From: Vicinamibacteria bacterium
GTDB lineage: Bacteria; Acidobacteriota; Vicinamibacteria; Fen-336
Reading direction: 5' to 3'
Assembly (NCBI GenBank): GCA_025994075.1
Contig: JAMQGV010000041.1
Span: forward strand, 32,400-96,399
Length of the DNA stretch: 64,000 nucleotides
Both the position numbers and the translations under genes were made by a program. This document shows, piece after piece, positions 15,059-24,431 of the stretch. The notes under the pieces were generated by a model, which saw only the letters and a program-made list of their open reading frames with translations, had not been told where the DNA came from and made no database searches. Within the stretch, counting starts at the first letter, position 1; every line of letters starts with the position of its first letter.

Positions 15059-15562
15059 ATGGGCCTCACCGCCAAGGTCATTTCGATCGTCAACGCCGCA
15101 CACGACGCCGCCCTCGACCTCGAGACGGTCCGCAGCGACTACTCGAACCGGCACGTCCACGAGTTCGCCGCGGGCACCGGCAACCAGCAGGTCGACCGGA
15201 AGTTCACGGACCGCCGCACGCTGGCCGCCAGCGCGAACGAGGACCTGGACCTGGCCGGCTCGCTCGTCGACGCCTTCGGTGCCGTGGTTTCGTTCGCCAA
15301 GGTCCGCGCCCTGCGCATCAAGGCGGCGCCGGAGAACACCAACAACGTCGTCGTGAAGCCCGGCGCGGCCAACGGCTTCCTGGGCCCCTTCGGCGCGGCG
15401 ACGCACACGCTGACGCTCCCGCCTGGCGGGGAGGTGCTCCTCGTGGCGCCGGTCGCCGGGTGGACGGTGACGCCGGCGACCGGCGACCTGCTCAACGTCG
15501 CCAACAGCGGCGCCGGCACCAGCGTCACCTACGAAATCGAGGTCCTCGGGGCCTCGGCCTAA
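15059..15562 (+). CDS. Phage tail-region structural protein, unknown
   Basis: A 167-residue beta-rich protein after the completion protein. It contains an unusual run FGAATHTLTLPPGGEVLLVAPVAGWTVTPATG and no export signal. It lies 25 nt before the tail tube gene. Position suggests a minor tail or tail-tube-associated protein; no family is recognised. Confidence 0.5.
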   Translation: MGLTAKVISIVNAAHDAALDLETVRSDYSNRHVHEFAAGTGNQQVDRKFTDRRTLAASANEDLDLAGSLVDAFGAVVSFAKVRALRIKAAPENTNNVVVKPGAANGFLGPFGAATHTLTLPPGGEVLLVAPVAGWTVTPATGDLLNVANSGAGTSVTYEIEVLGASA

Positions 15563-15586
15563 CCCCGGAACGGAGGAGGTAGCACC

Positions 15587-16009
15587 ATGCCGAAGGTCGT
15601 CAACGCCCACGACACCCTGCTGAAGCGGGGCAACGGGGCGACCCCCGAGGTCTTCGAGACCGTCGCGAAGGTCATCTCCGACATCTCCGGGCCCGGCATC
15701 ACCAGGGGCACCCACCAGATCCGAGGTCGCGGCGAGAAGTGGGCGCGCAAGCTGCCCGGCAAGCCCGACGCCGGCCAGCTCTCGTTCACGATCGCCTTCA
15801 TGCCGCAGAGCCCGACGCACGCGGCGCTGCTGGCGGATGCCCACTCGGAGGAGATCCGGAACTGGCAGATCGCGTTCCCCGATCCCGAGGCCACCGTGTG
15901 GCAGGTGGCTGGCTTCGTCTCGAGCTTCGAGCTCAACGAACCGGAGGACGGCACGCTCACGGCGGCCGTCACGATCGAGCTCGACGGCGAGCCCAACTTC
16001 GACGCCTGA
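15587..16009 (+). CDS. Major tail (tube) protein
   Basis: A 140-residue protein with a strong GGAGGAGG ribosome site. The pattern LLKRGNGATPEVFETVAKVISDISGPGITRG, WARKLPGKPDAGQLSFTIAFMP and NEPEDGTLTAAVTIELDGEP matches the lambda V/HK97 tail tube fold (change of direction at the GPG segment, terminal strand TAAVTIELDGEP). It is followed directly by the chaperone and tape measure genes, as expected for the tube subunit. Confidence 0.85.
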   Translation: MPKVVNAHDTLLKRGNGATPEVFETVAKVISDISGPGITRGTHQIRGRGEKWARKLPGKPDAGQLSFTIAFMPQSPTHAALLADAHSEEIRNWQIAFPDPEATVWQVAGFVSSFELNEPEDGTLTAAVTIELDGEPNFDA

Positions 16010-16425
16010 TGAAGCGCAAGGTCCGCCGCAGCAAGCGCCCGGCCGAGGCCCCGAATCGCTTCAGGGGCGAGTTCGGGGTCACGGTCGGGGGCAAGACCTA
16101 CACCTTCCGGTTCGGCATCAACACGCTCGTGGCGCTCGAGCAGCGCCTCGGCTGCGCGACGATTTACGAGCTGATGGCGCGGCTGCAGCCGTCGCGCCTG
16201 AGCTTCCGCGACCTCCGCGTGCTGCTGCAGGCCGGGCTGGCGAAGCATCACCCCAGCGTCGAGGAGGACTTCGTCGGGGAGCTGATCGACGAGCTGGGGG
16301 GCATCGACGGGGCGCTCGAGCGCGTGCTCCAGGCCCTGCAGGCCAGCTTCCCGGACGTGGACCCGGGGGAGATCGACGCCGACCCAAACGCCGCTCGCGC
16401 GGCTGGGAGTGGGGCCGCCTCCTAA
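16009..16425 (+). CDS. Tail assembly chaperone (lambda gpG-like upstream product)
   Basis: A 138-residue protein. The core is FGVTVGGKTYTFRFGINTLVALEQRLGCATIYELMARLQP and FRDLRVLLQAGLAKHHPSVEEDFVGELIDELGG, which matches the GTA gp10/phage tail-chaperone family. The ATG overlaps the tail tube TGA. Codons 125-127 contain the slippery heptamer C CCA AAC, so a fraction of ribosomes should shift to -1 and make the longer product annotated next. This chaperone pair sets tail length together with the tape measure. Confidence 0.8.
   Translation: MKRKVRRSKRPAEAPNRFRGEFGVTVGGKTYTFRFGINTLVALEQRLGCATIYELMARLQPSRLSFRDLRVLLQAGLAKHHPSVEEDFVGELIDELGGIDGALERVLQALQASFPDVDPGEIDADPNAARAAGSGAAS
16383..16389 (+). 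promoter_or_regulatory. Programmed -1 ribosomal frameshift site CCCAAAC
   Basis: The codons GAC CCA AAC place CCCAAAC exactly in the X XXY YYZ phase of the chaperone frame. A slip of -1 joins it to the open frame that runs to 16745, which has no well-placed start of its own. The upstream product ends only 36 nt later, at 16425. Confidence 0.8.
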
Positions 16426-16745
16426 AGGAGGCGCTCTGCGCCGGGATGACCGCCGCGGAGTTCTGGGACTCCACGCCGCGCGAACTCGCCACCTTCCTGG
16501 CGGCTGCCACCCAGCGCCTGCAGGAGGACTTCCGCCTCGCACGCTACGCCGCCTGGGTCCAGGTGTCGTACGCGAAGCGCAGCCGCCTGCCGCCTCTCGC
16601 GAGCGTCCTCGAGATGCCGGCGGGGCGCCGGCGAGGGCGGGCTTCGTGGCGTGACCAACTCGCCCAGGTCAGCGCCATCCACACCCTGCTGACCGGCAGG
16701 GTCGTACCCGATTCCGTGCGTCGCGTCCTGGATTCCAAGGAATGA
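16389..16745 (+). CDS. Tail chaperone extension (GT-like, -1 frameshift product)
   Basis: This -1 frame adds 118 residues to the first 127 residues of the chaperone, giving a product of about 245. The added part holds GWEWGRLLKEALCAGMTAAEFWDSTPREL, the W-x-x-L...G...FW-x-x-TP-x-E motif of phage/GTA tail chaperones; the conserved Trp block lies before any usable start codon, which argues for frameshifting. An AGGAGG at 16427-16432 sits 13 nt from ATG 16446 and is a poor alternative start. Its stop overlaps the tape measure ATG. Confidence 0.75.
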   Translation, partial: RRSRGWEWGRLLKEALCAGMTAAEFWDSTPRELATFLAAATQRLQEDFRLARYAAWVQVSYAKRSRLPPLASVLEMPAGRRRGRASWRDQLAQVSAIHTLLTGRVVPDSVRRVLDSKE

Positions 16746-19700
16746 GCAGCGACAAGGAACTCGTCGGCATCCACGGCGCCATCGACCTCGACGGCAGTCC
16801 GGCGGTCGACGCCCTCGAGAAGGTCGAGGAGCGCGTTCTCAAGGTCACCCGGGCGACCGAACGCGCGTTCCTCAACTGGCAGAAGCGCGTCGACAACGCC
16901 CTCTCCGTGCTCAAGGGGCACGGTGCGACAGAGAGCCTGGCCGTGCTTGAGCAGGCCGTTGCGAAGGCGGGCGGCGCGGCCGCCCTCAACGCCCAGCAGA
17001 TCGAGGCGCTCGGGAAGAAGATCGAGAAGCTGGCCACCCAGGGTGGTCAGGTGCCGGCGTCGCTCGCCGCCGTCGTGGACCGCATGAAGCAGATGCGGGA
17101 AGAGGCCGCCCGCACCGAGGCTGCCTCGCGGAACCTCGAGGGGTTCCGGGGGCGCGTGAAGGCGCTCACCGACGAGATCCTGGGCCGGGCCGCCGGCCAG
17201 CGCGTCGCTGAGCTGGCCAAGGCGATCCAGAACGCCGGCGGCGTGGGTGCCCTCGCGGGCCCGCAGCTCGAGCGCGTGCGCAAGGAGGTCAGCGCGCTCG
17301 CAGCCGAGGGCGCGAAGCTCCCGGCGTCGCTCCAGGGGCTCGTCGAGCAGAAGTCGAAGGTCCTCGAGGTCGGCGAGGCGATCGCCGGCGGCGCCGGCCT
17401 CAAGGGCGCCCTGCTCGGCGCGGTGCCGGCCGCCGCCGCCGTCGTCGCCGTGGCAGGGGTCCTCTCCGGCACGCTCCTGGCTGTGGCCTCCGCGTCGGTC
17501 GCATCGACCAGGGCCTTCATGGAGACCTCGGCGTCGCTGACGGACCTGTCGAACGAGACGGACATCGCAACCGAGGATCTGCAGCGGCTCAAGTTCATCG
17601 CCGAGGCCGCAAACATCAGCGGCGAGGAGCTGGCGAAGGGCGTCGCGAAGATGGAGCGCGAGCTCATCAAGAGCCCGCAGTCCTTCGATGCGCTCGGACT
17701 CTCTGTCGACAGGCTCCTGAAGATGAAGCCGGAGGAGCGGTTCCTCGAGATCGTCGCGGCGCTGGGACGCATTCCGGACTCGGCCAAGCGGAGCGCCGCG
17801 GCGCAGGAGATCTTCGGGCAGGCCGCCTCGGGGGTCCTCCGCCTGGTCAAGGAGGACGTCGGTTCGCTCAGTGCGGCCTACGAGCGACTCGGAATCCAGA
17901 TCGACGAGAAGGCCGTCGCCGCCGGTGATCGCCTCGACGAGAGCTTGCGGCTGCTGACGCTGACCTGGGAACGGTTCGCCCTGAAGATCGGCGAGTTCGC
18001 CGCCCAGAGCGGCCTCGTGAACATGGTGGATCGGGCGACGGAAGCGATCGGCCGCCTGAACCGTGCCCTGTCGGACAAGGGGACCCTGGCGAACATTCGA
18101 GAGCTCGCCCGCGCGATGACGCGCGGAATCGACCCCTCGGGCGCCCTTCAGGCCGGCGCCGATTGGGTCGCCGCTTGGGCGCGTACGCCTGCCACGCCTT
18201 CCACGTTGACGATCCAGCGCCCGGCGGGCGGCGCTGGCGGGGCTCAGAACGGGGTCCGGAACACGGCAGACGACGCGGCCGGGCAGGCCGCTGAGGCCGA
18301 GCGCCTGGCCCGCGAGCGGGCCGCCGCGAAAGAGCGAGAGGAACTCCACAAGCGCGAGGCCGAGTCGATCAAGAAGCTGGCCGAGGCGTACCGCGGCGCC
18401 GACCTCGCGCAGCAGGTCGAGCGGATCAGGAAAGCCTGGGCCAGTCTGCCGCCAGACGTGCAGGCGAGCGATCGGGCGCTCAAGGCCGTGGGCGAGGACC
18501 TGGAGCAGCTCAAGGCCAAGCTGGGCGGGCTCCCCGAGGATCTCGAGCGCCTGCGCCAGGCGGCGGCCGACGTCGGCGTGATGAAGCTGTCGCTTGGGCC
18601 GCTGTCCGGAGCTGAGCTTAGTCCCTTCAACGCTGGCCCCATGGCCGCCGAAGGCTTCGACAAGCAGCTCGAGGACCTCCTGGCGATCGATAGCCAGCGG
18701 GCCGCCGAGGCCGAACGCTACCTCGACTCGACCCAGATGACCGTCGAGCGCTTGCGCAGCCAGGGCCACAGCACCGAGGCGATCCGTGCAGCGCTGAAGG
18801 AGATGAAGGTCGACCAGGCCGTGATCGACAAGGTCACGGGCGAAACCGTGCACAAGACGGCCACCTGGGCCCAGACCCTTCAGAACATCGCGAATCAGCT
18901 GTCCGCGATGGGCTCCGCCGGCGGCTTGCTGGGCAAGGTCCTGGGAGGCGTCGCCGGCATCGGCTCGATGCTCGAGGAGGGCGGGGCGCTCTCGGGCCTC
19001 TTCGGGAAGAAGGGCAAGGGCCTCTCTGGCCTGTTTTCCGGCGGCTTCTCGGATATCGCGAAGAACTGGAGCGGGGCGCTCGCGGCCGGCATGGCGGCCT
19101 TCGACATCGGGAAGACGATCGTCGGCCTCTTCAAGAAGACGGAGGCGCAGAAGGCGGCGGCCGACGTCGGCCGCGACATGGGGGTCAAGATCTCCAAGGC
19201 GCTGGCCGAGAAGATCGGCGAGGACAGCAAGCGCCTCGGCGACAGGGTCGCCGCCTCACTCAAGAACCTGAAGGGGATCATCGACGAGGCCGGCGGCATC
19301 GCGGGCTTCGGTTTCGACAAGGCGACGTCGAAGGCGCGCGACCTGTTCTCGATGATCCAGACCGGGAAGCTCTCCGTGAAGGAGGCGGGGGAGAGCTTCA
19401 ACGCCGTGTTCGGCGACCTGGCCGAGCACCTCGAGAAGACGAAGGGCCTGGCGTCGGCCCAGTTCCTCGAGCTGATGAAGCTTGACGCGCAGTACGGGAC
19501 CCAGAGCCAGGCGGTCAAGGACTACCTCGGCCGCCGCGTCGACGCGCTGCAGGGGAACCTCGACACCCTGCTGCAGGGCGGGATCTCGACGCAGGCCGGC
19601 GCGACAGCGATCGGCGCGTCGCTGGCAGCCGCGTTCAACCAGGCGATCCAGTCGGGCGCATCCGGGTTCGACGCGATCAAGGACCTGATGCCCCAGATCG

Positions 19701-20533
19701 AGGCCTTCGAGGCGCAACTCGCCGAGATGGGCCTCTCCGGCGGTGCAGCGTTCGAGCAGCTCCGCGGTATGGCCGCACTCGCCGGCGACGAGGTCGCGGG
19801 TCCGCTCATCGAGAAGTTCCGCGCAGCGGCCGGTGCCATGACCGAGCTGCACAACATGGGGCTGCTCAACCAGGAGACGTTCGCGGGCTTCGCCGCCGAG
19901 GCTGGTGCCGCCTACGAGAAGCTGCGCGAGGAAGGGAAGGCGGGGTCGGATGCGATGCGCCTGCTGCAGCCCGACCTGCAGCGCATCTGGGAGCTCAAGA
20001 AGAAGAACAACTTCGAGGTCGACGAGGCGACGGCGAAGTTGCTGGCGGAGGCGGAGGCTGCGGGCATCGTCGGCGAGGCCCACATGTCAGCCGAGGAGCG
20101 CACCGCGACCGCGATGGACAAGGTCGCGAGCATCCTCGAGAAGATCGCGGAGAAGTGGGGGATCGTCACCCAGGGCGTCAACGACTACGCCGACGCCGTC
20201 GATGGTCTTCCGACCCCGGGAGTGCCGGGTGGTGGGCCGGGCGGGGGCTATGGCGGTGGGTGGTCGCCGCCGCCGGCCCCCGACTACCCCGGCTTCGCGA
20301 GCGGCGGCGCCGCCGACTTCGGGCGCGAGAGCGTCGCGTTGCTCCACGGCCGGGAGGCCGTGATCCCTGCCGACCGCTCGAGCGGCATCGCGCGCGACGT
20401 GGCCGCGCAGATCACGGCCTTGATGGACACGGGCCTCGGGCGCGAGATCCGCGGCCTTCGTGACGACATGCGGGCGCAGCAGCAACTCCTGCCGCGCGCG
20501 ATCCGCGACGCGATTCTCTTGGGCGGAGCCTGA
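16742..20533 (+). CDS. Tape measure protein
   Basis: The largest prophage gene (1263 residues). It has long helical stretches, a hydrophobic segment near residues 215-255 (AAAAVVAVAGVLSGTLLAVASASVAS), and a conserved block LTDLSNETDIATEDLQRLKFIAEAANISGEELAKGV typical of siphophage tape measures. It ends with FASGGAADFGRESVALLHGREAVIP, the usual C-terminal signature. It fixes tail length and is released on infection. The ATG overlaps the chaperone stop. Confidence 0.92.
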   Translation: MSSDKELVGIHGAIDLDGSPAVDALEKVEERVLKVTRATERAFLNWQKRVDNALSVLKGHGATESLAVLEQAVAKAGGAAALNAQQIEALGKKIEKLATQGGQVPASLAAVVDRMKQMREEAARTEAASRNLEGFRGRVKALTDEILGRAAGQRVAELAKAIQNAGGVGALAGPQLERVRKEVSALAAEGAKLPASLQGLVEQKSKVLEVGEAIAGGAGLKGALLGAVPAAAAVVAVAGVLSGTLLAVASASVASTRAFMETSASLTDLSNETDIATEDLQRLKFIAEAANISGEELAKGVAKMERELIKSPQSFDALGLSVDRLLKMKPEERFLEIVAALGRIPDSAKRSAAAQEIFGQAASGVLRLVKEDVGSLSAAYERLGIQIDEKAVAAGDRLDESLRLLTLTWERFALKIGEFAAQSGLVNMVDRATEAIGRLNRALSDKGTLANIRELARAMTRGIDPSGALQAGADWVAAWARTPATPSTLTIQRPAGGAGGAQNGVRNTADDAAGQAAEAERLARERAAAKEREELHKREAESIKKLAEAYRGADLAQQVERIRKAWASLPPDVQASDRALKAVGEDLEQLKAKLGGLPEDLERLRQAAADVGVMKLSLGPLSGAELSPFNAGPMAAEGFDKQLEDLLAIDSQRAAEAERYLDSTQMTVERLRSQGHSTEAIRAALKEMKVDQAVIDKVTGETVHKTATWAQTLQNIANQLSAMGSAGGLLGKVLGGVAGIGSMLEEGGALSGLFGKKGKGLSGLFSGGFSDIAKNWSGALAAGMAAFDIGKTIVGLFKKTEAQKAAADVGRDMGVKISKALAEKIGEDSKRLGDRVAASLKNLKGIIDEAGGIAGFGFDKATSKARDLFSMIQTGKLSVKEAGESFNAVFGDLAEHLEKTKGLASAQFLELMKLDAQYGTQSQAVKDYLGRRVDALQGNLDTLLQGGISTQAGATAIGASLAAAFNQAIQSGASGFDAIKDLMPQIEAFEAQLAEMGLSGGAAFEQLRGMAALAGDEVAGPLIEKFRAAAGAMTELHNMGLLNQETFAGFAAEAGAAYEKLREEGKAGSDAMRLLQPDLQRIWELKKKNNFEVDEATAKLLAEAEAAGIVGEAHMSAEERTATAMDKVASILEKIAEKWGIVTQGVNDYADAVDGLPTPGVPGGGPGGGYGGGWSPPPAPDYPGFASGGAADFGRESVALLHGREAVIPADRSSGIARDVAAQITALMDTGLGREIRGLRDDMRAQQQLLPRAIRDAILLGGA

Positions 20534-20542
20534 GGAGGGGCA

Positions 20543-21349
20543 GTGGGCTGGCAGAGCATGAACCACGTCGTCGAGGGCCTCAGCCGACGGCAGATCTTCC
20601 GGGGCCACAAGAACTCGGCGACAGCAGAAGGCGCCGGTACCTATCACTCGCTGTGGCGGGTGGCGGGCCAGCCGAACGCTGGTGCCCTCCCGGCCGTGGC
20701 CAGCGCCGGCGGAGAGATCGTCTCGCGGGCGACCCTCGGCGCGATCCCGTTCGTCGCGCCCACCAGCGGGCGAAAGCTGAAGCTGGTGCGGTTGCTCGTC
20801 CAGGGCGGGACCGTGGGGGCCTTCACCCTGGTCGACCGCGTCTGGCAGTGCTCCGGTTTGGTCCTCAACACGCTGGCCGAGCAGCCCGTCACCGCGCCTC
20901 CGGCCCTGACGCGGCACGCCGACGGCAAGGGCCTCGAGCTCTGGGGCGAGGTCTACACCGCCGGCGGCGCGACCGGGGCCACGTACTCGGTCAAGTACAC
21001 CAACCAGGACGGCGTCGCGGCGCGCGTCGCCACCTACGTGCAGCCGGCGAACGCGCTGAGCGTTGGCCAGATGGTCCGCTTCGACCTGCAGGGGGACGAC
21101 TACGGCGTCCGTGCTGTCGAGTCGCTCACGCTGTCGGCGTCGACGGGCACCGCCGGGGACTTCGGCCTCACGCTCTTGCGGCCGATCATCACGATCGGGG
21201 CGCCGGTGGCGAACCTGCCGGTTGCCGAGGGGCTCTTCGCGCTGAACCTGCCCGACGTCGAAGACCAGGCCTGCCTCGCCTGGCAGGTGCTCTGCTCGAC
21301 GACGAACACCGGCCTCCTGCACTTCTGGGTCGCCCTGGGCGAGAACTGA
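20543..21349 (+). CDS. Tail protein, first of a tandem paralogous pair
   Basis: A 268-residue protein with GTG start (GAGGAGGGGCA upstream). The sequence is beta-rich, with TAEGAGTYHSLWRVAG near residue 28 and ARVATYVQPANALSVGQ near 155. The same blocks recur in the next gene in the same order, so the pair arose by tandem duplication. Position after the tape measure suggests a distal-tail or tail-tip protein. The family is not recognised. Confidence 0.6.
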   Translation: MGWQSMNHVVEGLSRRQIFRGHKNSATAEGAGTYHSLWRVAGQPNAGALPAVASAGGEIVSRATLGAIPFVAPTSGRKLKLVRLLVQGGTVGAFTLVDRVWQCSGLVLNTLAEQPVTAPPALTRHADGKGLELWGEVYTAGGATGATYSVKYTNQDGVAARVATYVQPANALSVGQMVRFDLQGDDYGVRAVESLTLSASTGTAGDFGLTLLRPIITIGAPVANLPVAEGLFALNLPDVEDQACLAWQVLCSTTNTGLLHFWVALGEN

Positions 21350-22158
21350 TGTCCTGGGCTGCTCAGAGCGACCTCCTCGCGGCGAGTCGTCGCCTCCAGC
21401 GGCGGCGCCTGCACAAGGCTTCCGCCTCCGCCGAGGGTGCCGGCACCTACCACTCTCTGTGGCGAGTCGCCGGCGACCCCGGCGCCGGAACCGTGCCCGC
21501 CGCGGGCGGCGCTGGCGGGGAGATCCCGATCCGGACGACTCTCGGTGGGCTCGCGCTCCTCAACCCCAGCGGCGACCGCGTGCAGCGCGTCCTGCGTTGG
21601 CGGGGGCACAAGACCTCGACCGGCGTGCTGGTCATCTACGACCGGCTGTGGGCGTGCAGCGGGTTCAGCCTCAACGCGACGACCCCGCAGGCTGTCGTCG
21701 GCGCGCCGGCCCTCACGCGCCCCGATGCCCTCGGCGCCGGAGCTGAGCTCTGGGGCGAGGTCTACAGCGCCGGCGGCGCCGGAGCGGCGACGCTCACGGC
21801 CTCTTACACCGCTTCGGACGGCACGCCTGGGCGCGTCGCGACCTACGTGCAGCCGGCGAACGCCCTGAGCGTCGGCCAGATGGTCCGCTTCGAGCTCCAG
21901 GGTGCGGACTGGGGTCTCCGGTCCGTCGAGTCGCTCACGCTCGACGTCGGGACCGGGACCGCCGGGGACTTCGGGCTCACGATCCTGCGGCCGCTCGCCG
22001 CGATCCCGTTCCCCGTGGCGAACAGCCCGGGGGGCTTCGGATCGCTTGACCTCGAGCTGGCCGACCTGCCCTCGGGTGCCTGCCTCGCCCTGCAGATGCT
22101 CTGCACCGCGACCAACAGCGGCCTGGTAGTGGGTGAGATCGAGGCCGGGGACGCCTGA
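21349..22158 (+). CDS. Tail protein, second of a tandem paralogous pair
   Basis: A 269-residue protein, diverged copy of the preceding gene: SAEGAGTYHSLWRVAGDPGAG, then ELWGEVY(S)AGGA, RVATYVQPANALSVGQMVRF, VESLTL...TGTAGDFGLT and LRP. The start ATG overlaps the upstream TGA by 1 nt. The paralogs differ mainly at the N-terminus and in the middle loop region, as would be expected if each binds a different partner or ligand. Confidence 0.6.
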   Translation: MSWAAQSDLLAASRRLQRRRLHKASASAEGAGTYHSLWRVAGDPGAGTVPAAGGAGGEIPIRTTLGGLALLNPSGDRVQRVLRWRGHKTSTGVLVIYDRLWACSGFSLNATTPQAVVGAPALTRPDALGAGAELWGEVYSAGGAGAATLTASYTASDGTPGRVATYVQPANALSVGQMVRFELQGADWGLRSVESLTLDVGTGTAGDFGLTILRPLAAIPFPVANSPGGFGSLDLELADLPSGACLALQMLCTATNSGLVVGEIEAGDA

Positions 22159-23861
22159 TGCCGCTGACCGTCGGCCAGGTCGCCCAGGGGTACAACGACG
22201 CGGGCCTCGACGCCTGGATGGATGGGACCGCGCTGGCTGCCCTGGGGGAATGGGACCAGGCCGGCGACGGCGAGGAACAGGCCTTCCCTGCGAAGAGCCT
22301 GCTCGAGCGCTTCTACTTCGAAGACGTCGAGACCGTGCGGCACCAGGTCGAGGTCGAGCTGCACGGAGCCGGGGCAGGCTGGACGGACCTGACTCCTGAC
22401 GTCCGGCTCGAAGCCAGCGGACTGGGTGCGGGCTACGGCATCCGCGGCGCCGGCCCACTCGACCGAGTCGCCGAGACCGGAACGCTCCGCTTCAACGTCG
22501 ACAACTCGGCGCGGAACTCGGCCAAGACCCTCGGCTACTACTCCCCGGAGAACACGTTGCGGCGCCCTGGGTGGGGCTTCAACATCGGCGTGCGCTACTC
22601 GGTGACCTGGGACGGGACCACCAACACCCGGCACCTGGGCCAGCTCTCCGACATGCGCGTCAACTCCGACCCGTACGGCCCGCGCGACGTCGCGTGCGTC
22701 TCGAGCGACTGGTTCGAGGTGGCCGCGAAGTGGCGCATCACCGGCGTCCCCACCTTGACCCACGTGCGGGCCGACGAAGCGTTGGCGGCGCTGATCGCGG
22801 CCGCGCCGAAGCGGCCCCGCAAGGTCATCGCCGGCCAAGGGTCGGAGGTCTACGACTACACCTTCGACACCGCCCGCGGCGAGAGCGCCCTGCGGGAGGG
22901 CCAGCGGCTTGTCCAGTCTGAGTTCGGGATGCTGTTCATGCGTGGGTCGACCGACGGCGGCGGAGTGCTCGTCTTCGAGCCCAGAGGGGTCCGCCGCACG
23001 GCCGTTGCCGAGTTCGAACTCTCCGACTACGTCGACTTCGATGCGGACCAGGGCCTTGGGAGCGTGCGCAACAGGATCAAGGTCGGCGTCTTCCCCCGCC
23101 AGATCGACGCGTCGCCCGTGGTCCTGTTCACGCTCCAGTCGACGCCGACGCTGGCCCCGGGCGAGTCCCTGCAGCTCGAGTGCGTCTACGTCGACCCGGC
23201 CCAGAAGGCCGCGCGCGTTGGCGGCACCAGCATGGAGCCGCCGGTCGCCACGACCGACTACGCGGCCAACTCCCTGCCGGACGCGAGCGGCGCAGACCGG
23301 ACCGCGAACCTCTCGGTCGCCGTCGAGTTCTTCTCGGACCGCGCGAAGGTGACGCTCACCAACACCCACGCCAGCTCAATCTCGGTGACGCACACGCAGC
23401 TGCGCGGCCTCGGGCTCTACACGTACGAGCCTGTCATCGTGGAGGCCTTCGACCAGGAGTCGATCAACGACTACGACGAGCAGGAACTCGCCTTCGACAT
23501 GCCGTACCAGTCGAGCCCCCTGCTCGCCAAGGCCGTCGCCGACGCCGTGCTCCTCGCCTGGAAACAGCCGGTGGCCAGTTCAGCGCGGGTGAGGTTCTGC
23601 GCCGACCGGCGGTACAACCCCGAGCTGTTCCGCGCTGCGCTGCAGTACGACATCTCGAGTTGCATCGTGGTCCGCGATGACATCCGGGGCGTCAACCGCG
23701 CGTTCTGGATCAACGGCGTGGACCTGGACCTCGACTCGGACGGGATCTTCTGGTGCACCTGGTACCTCGGCCGCGCCGAGACCACCCGCTACTGGGTCCT
23801 CGATGCCGTTGCGCCTGGGGAGTTCACGCTCAGCGTCGACACCCTGCCGGCGCCGTTCTAG
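22158..23861 (+). CDS. Minor tail/baseplate protein
   Basis: A 567-residue protein starting with an ATG that overlaps the preceding stop. The layout resembles siphophage tail-hub or baseplate proteins: a beta-rich start with LTPDVRLEASGLGAGYGIRGAGPLDRVAETGTLRFNVDN, a central region with YDYTFDTARGESALREGQRLVQSEFGMLF, and a C-terminal beta part. No catalytic motif is evident. Placement after the tape measure and before short tail genes supports a tail-tip role. Confidence 0.6.
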   Translation: MPLTVGQVAQGYNDAGLDAWMDGTALAALGEWDQAGDGEEQAFPAKSLLERFYFEDVETVRHQVEVELHGAGAGWTDLTPDVRLEASGLGAGYGIRGAGPLDRVAETGTLRFNVDNSARNSAKTLGYYSPENTLRRPGWGFNIGVRYSVTWDGTTNTRHLGQLSDMRVNSDPYGPRDVACVSSDWFEVAAKWRITGVPTLTHVRADEALAALIAAAPKRPRKVIAGQGSEVYDYTFDTARGESALREGQRLVQSEFGMLFMRGSTDGGGVLVFEPRGVRRTAVAEFELSDYVDFDADQGLGSVRNRIKVGVFPRQIDASPVVLFTLQSTPTLAPGESLQLECVYVDPAQKAARVGGTSMEPPVATTDYAANSLPDASGADRTANLSVAVEFFSDRAKVTLTNTHASSISVTHTQLRGLGLYTYEPVIVEAFDQESINDYDEQELAFDMPYQSSPLLAKAVADAVLLAWKQPVASSARVRFCADRRYNPELFRAALQYDISSCIVVRDDIRGVNRAFWINGVDLDLDSDGIFWCTWYLGRAETTRYWVLDAVAPGEFTLSVDTLPAPF

Positions 23862-23870
23862 GAGACGACA

Positions 23871-24431
23871 ATGGCCGACTACGAAGACCCGCCGACGTTC
23901 GCCGTGGCGACTGTGACGGTGCCCCAACTCAACCGGCTCAGCGAGAACATCCGGCACCTCAAGGAACAGGCCGACCAGGCCGTCGTGCGCCTCTCGACGA
24001 ACACGACCACGGTCGGGAACGTGGGGACCGGCGAGGACGACCTGATGACCTACTCGCTGGCCGCCGGAGTCCTGGACGCCAACGGGAAGGGCGTCAGGAT
24101 CACGTGCGGCGGCCGGTTTCGGGACATCGCCGAGGCCCGCACCCTGAAGCTCTACTTCGGCGGCACGGTCGTCTTCCAGATCGGGTTCTCGGACCCCGGC
24201 GCCAACTACTCCTGGCGTCTGGTGGCCGAAGTGGTCCGGACCGGCGCCGCAACGCAGGTGTCCTTCGCCACCTTCATCGGCAGCCAGGCCGGGAACAACT
24301 CGGGGGACGAGTCGACGCGCCGCGCCACCCCGGGGGAGACCCTCTCGGGAGCGGTCACGATCAAGGTGACGGGAGAGTCCTCCTCGTCGGACAACATCCA
24401 GCAGGACCTCATGATCATCGAGCGGTTCTAG
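23871..24431 (+). CDS. Tail tip or fibre-like protein
   Basis: A 186-residue protein with GGAGACGACA ribosome site. A short helical start (LNRLSENIRHLKEQADQ) is followed by a beta-rich C-terminal domain with repeated strand patterns and IGSQAGNNSG, similar to the end domains of tail fibre or spike proteins. It ends 1 nt into the next gene. Host-recognition function is inferred only from its distal position. Confidence 0.5.
   Translation: MADYEDPPTFAVATVTVPQLNRLSENIRHLKEQADQAVVRLSTNTTTVGNVGTGEDDLMTYSLAAGVLDANGKGVRITCGGRFRDIAEARTLKLYFGGTVVFQIGFSDPGANYSWRLVAEVVRTGAATQVSFATFIGSQAGNNSGDESTRRATPGETLSGAVTIKVTGESSSSDNIQQDLMIIERF

Noticed and set aside
16446..16745. Independent gene starting at ATG 16446
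   Set aside because: The conserved chaperone Trp block lies upstream of that ATG, and the slippery heptamer explains its translation better.
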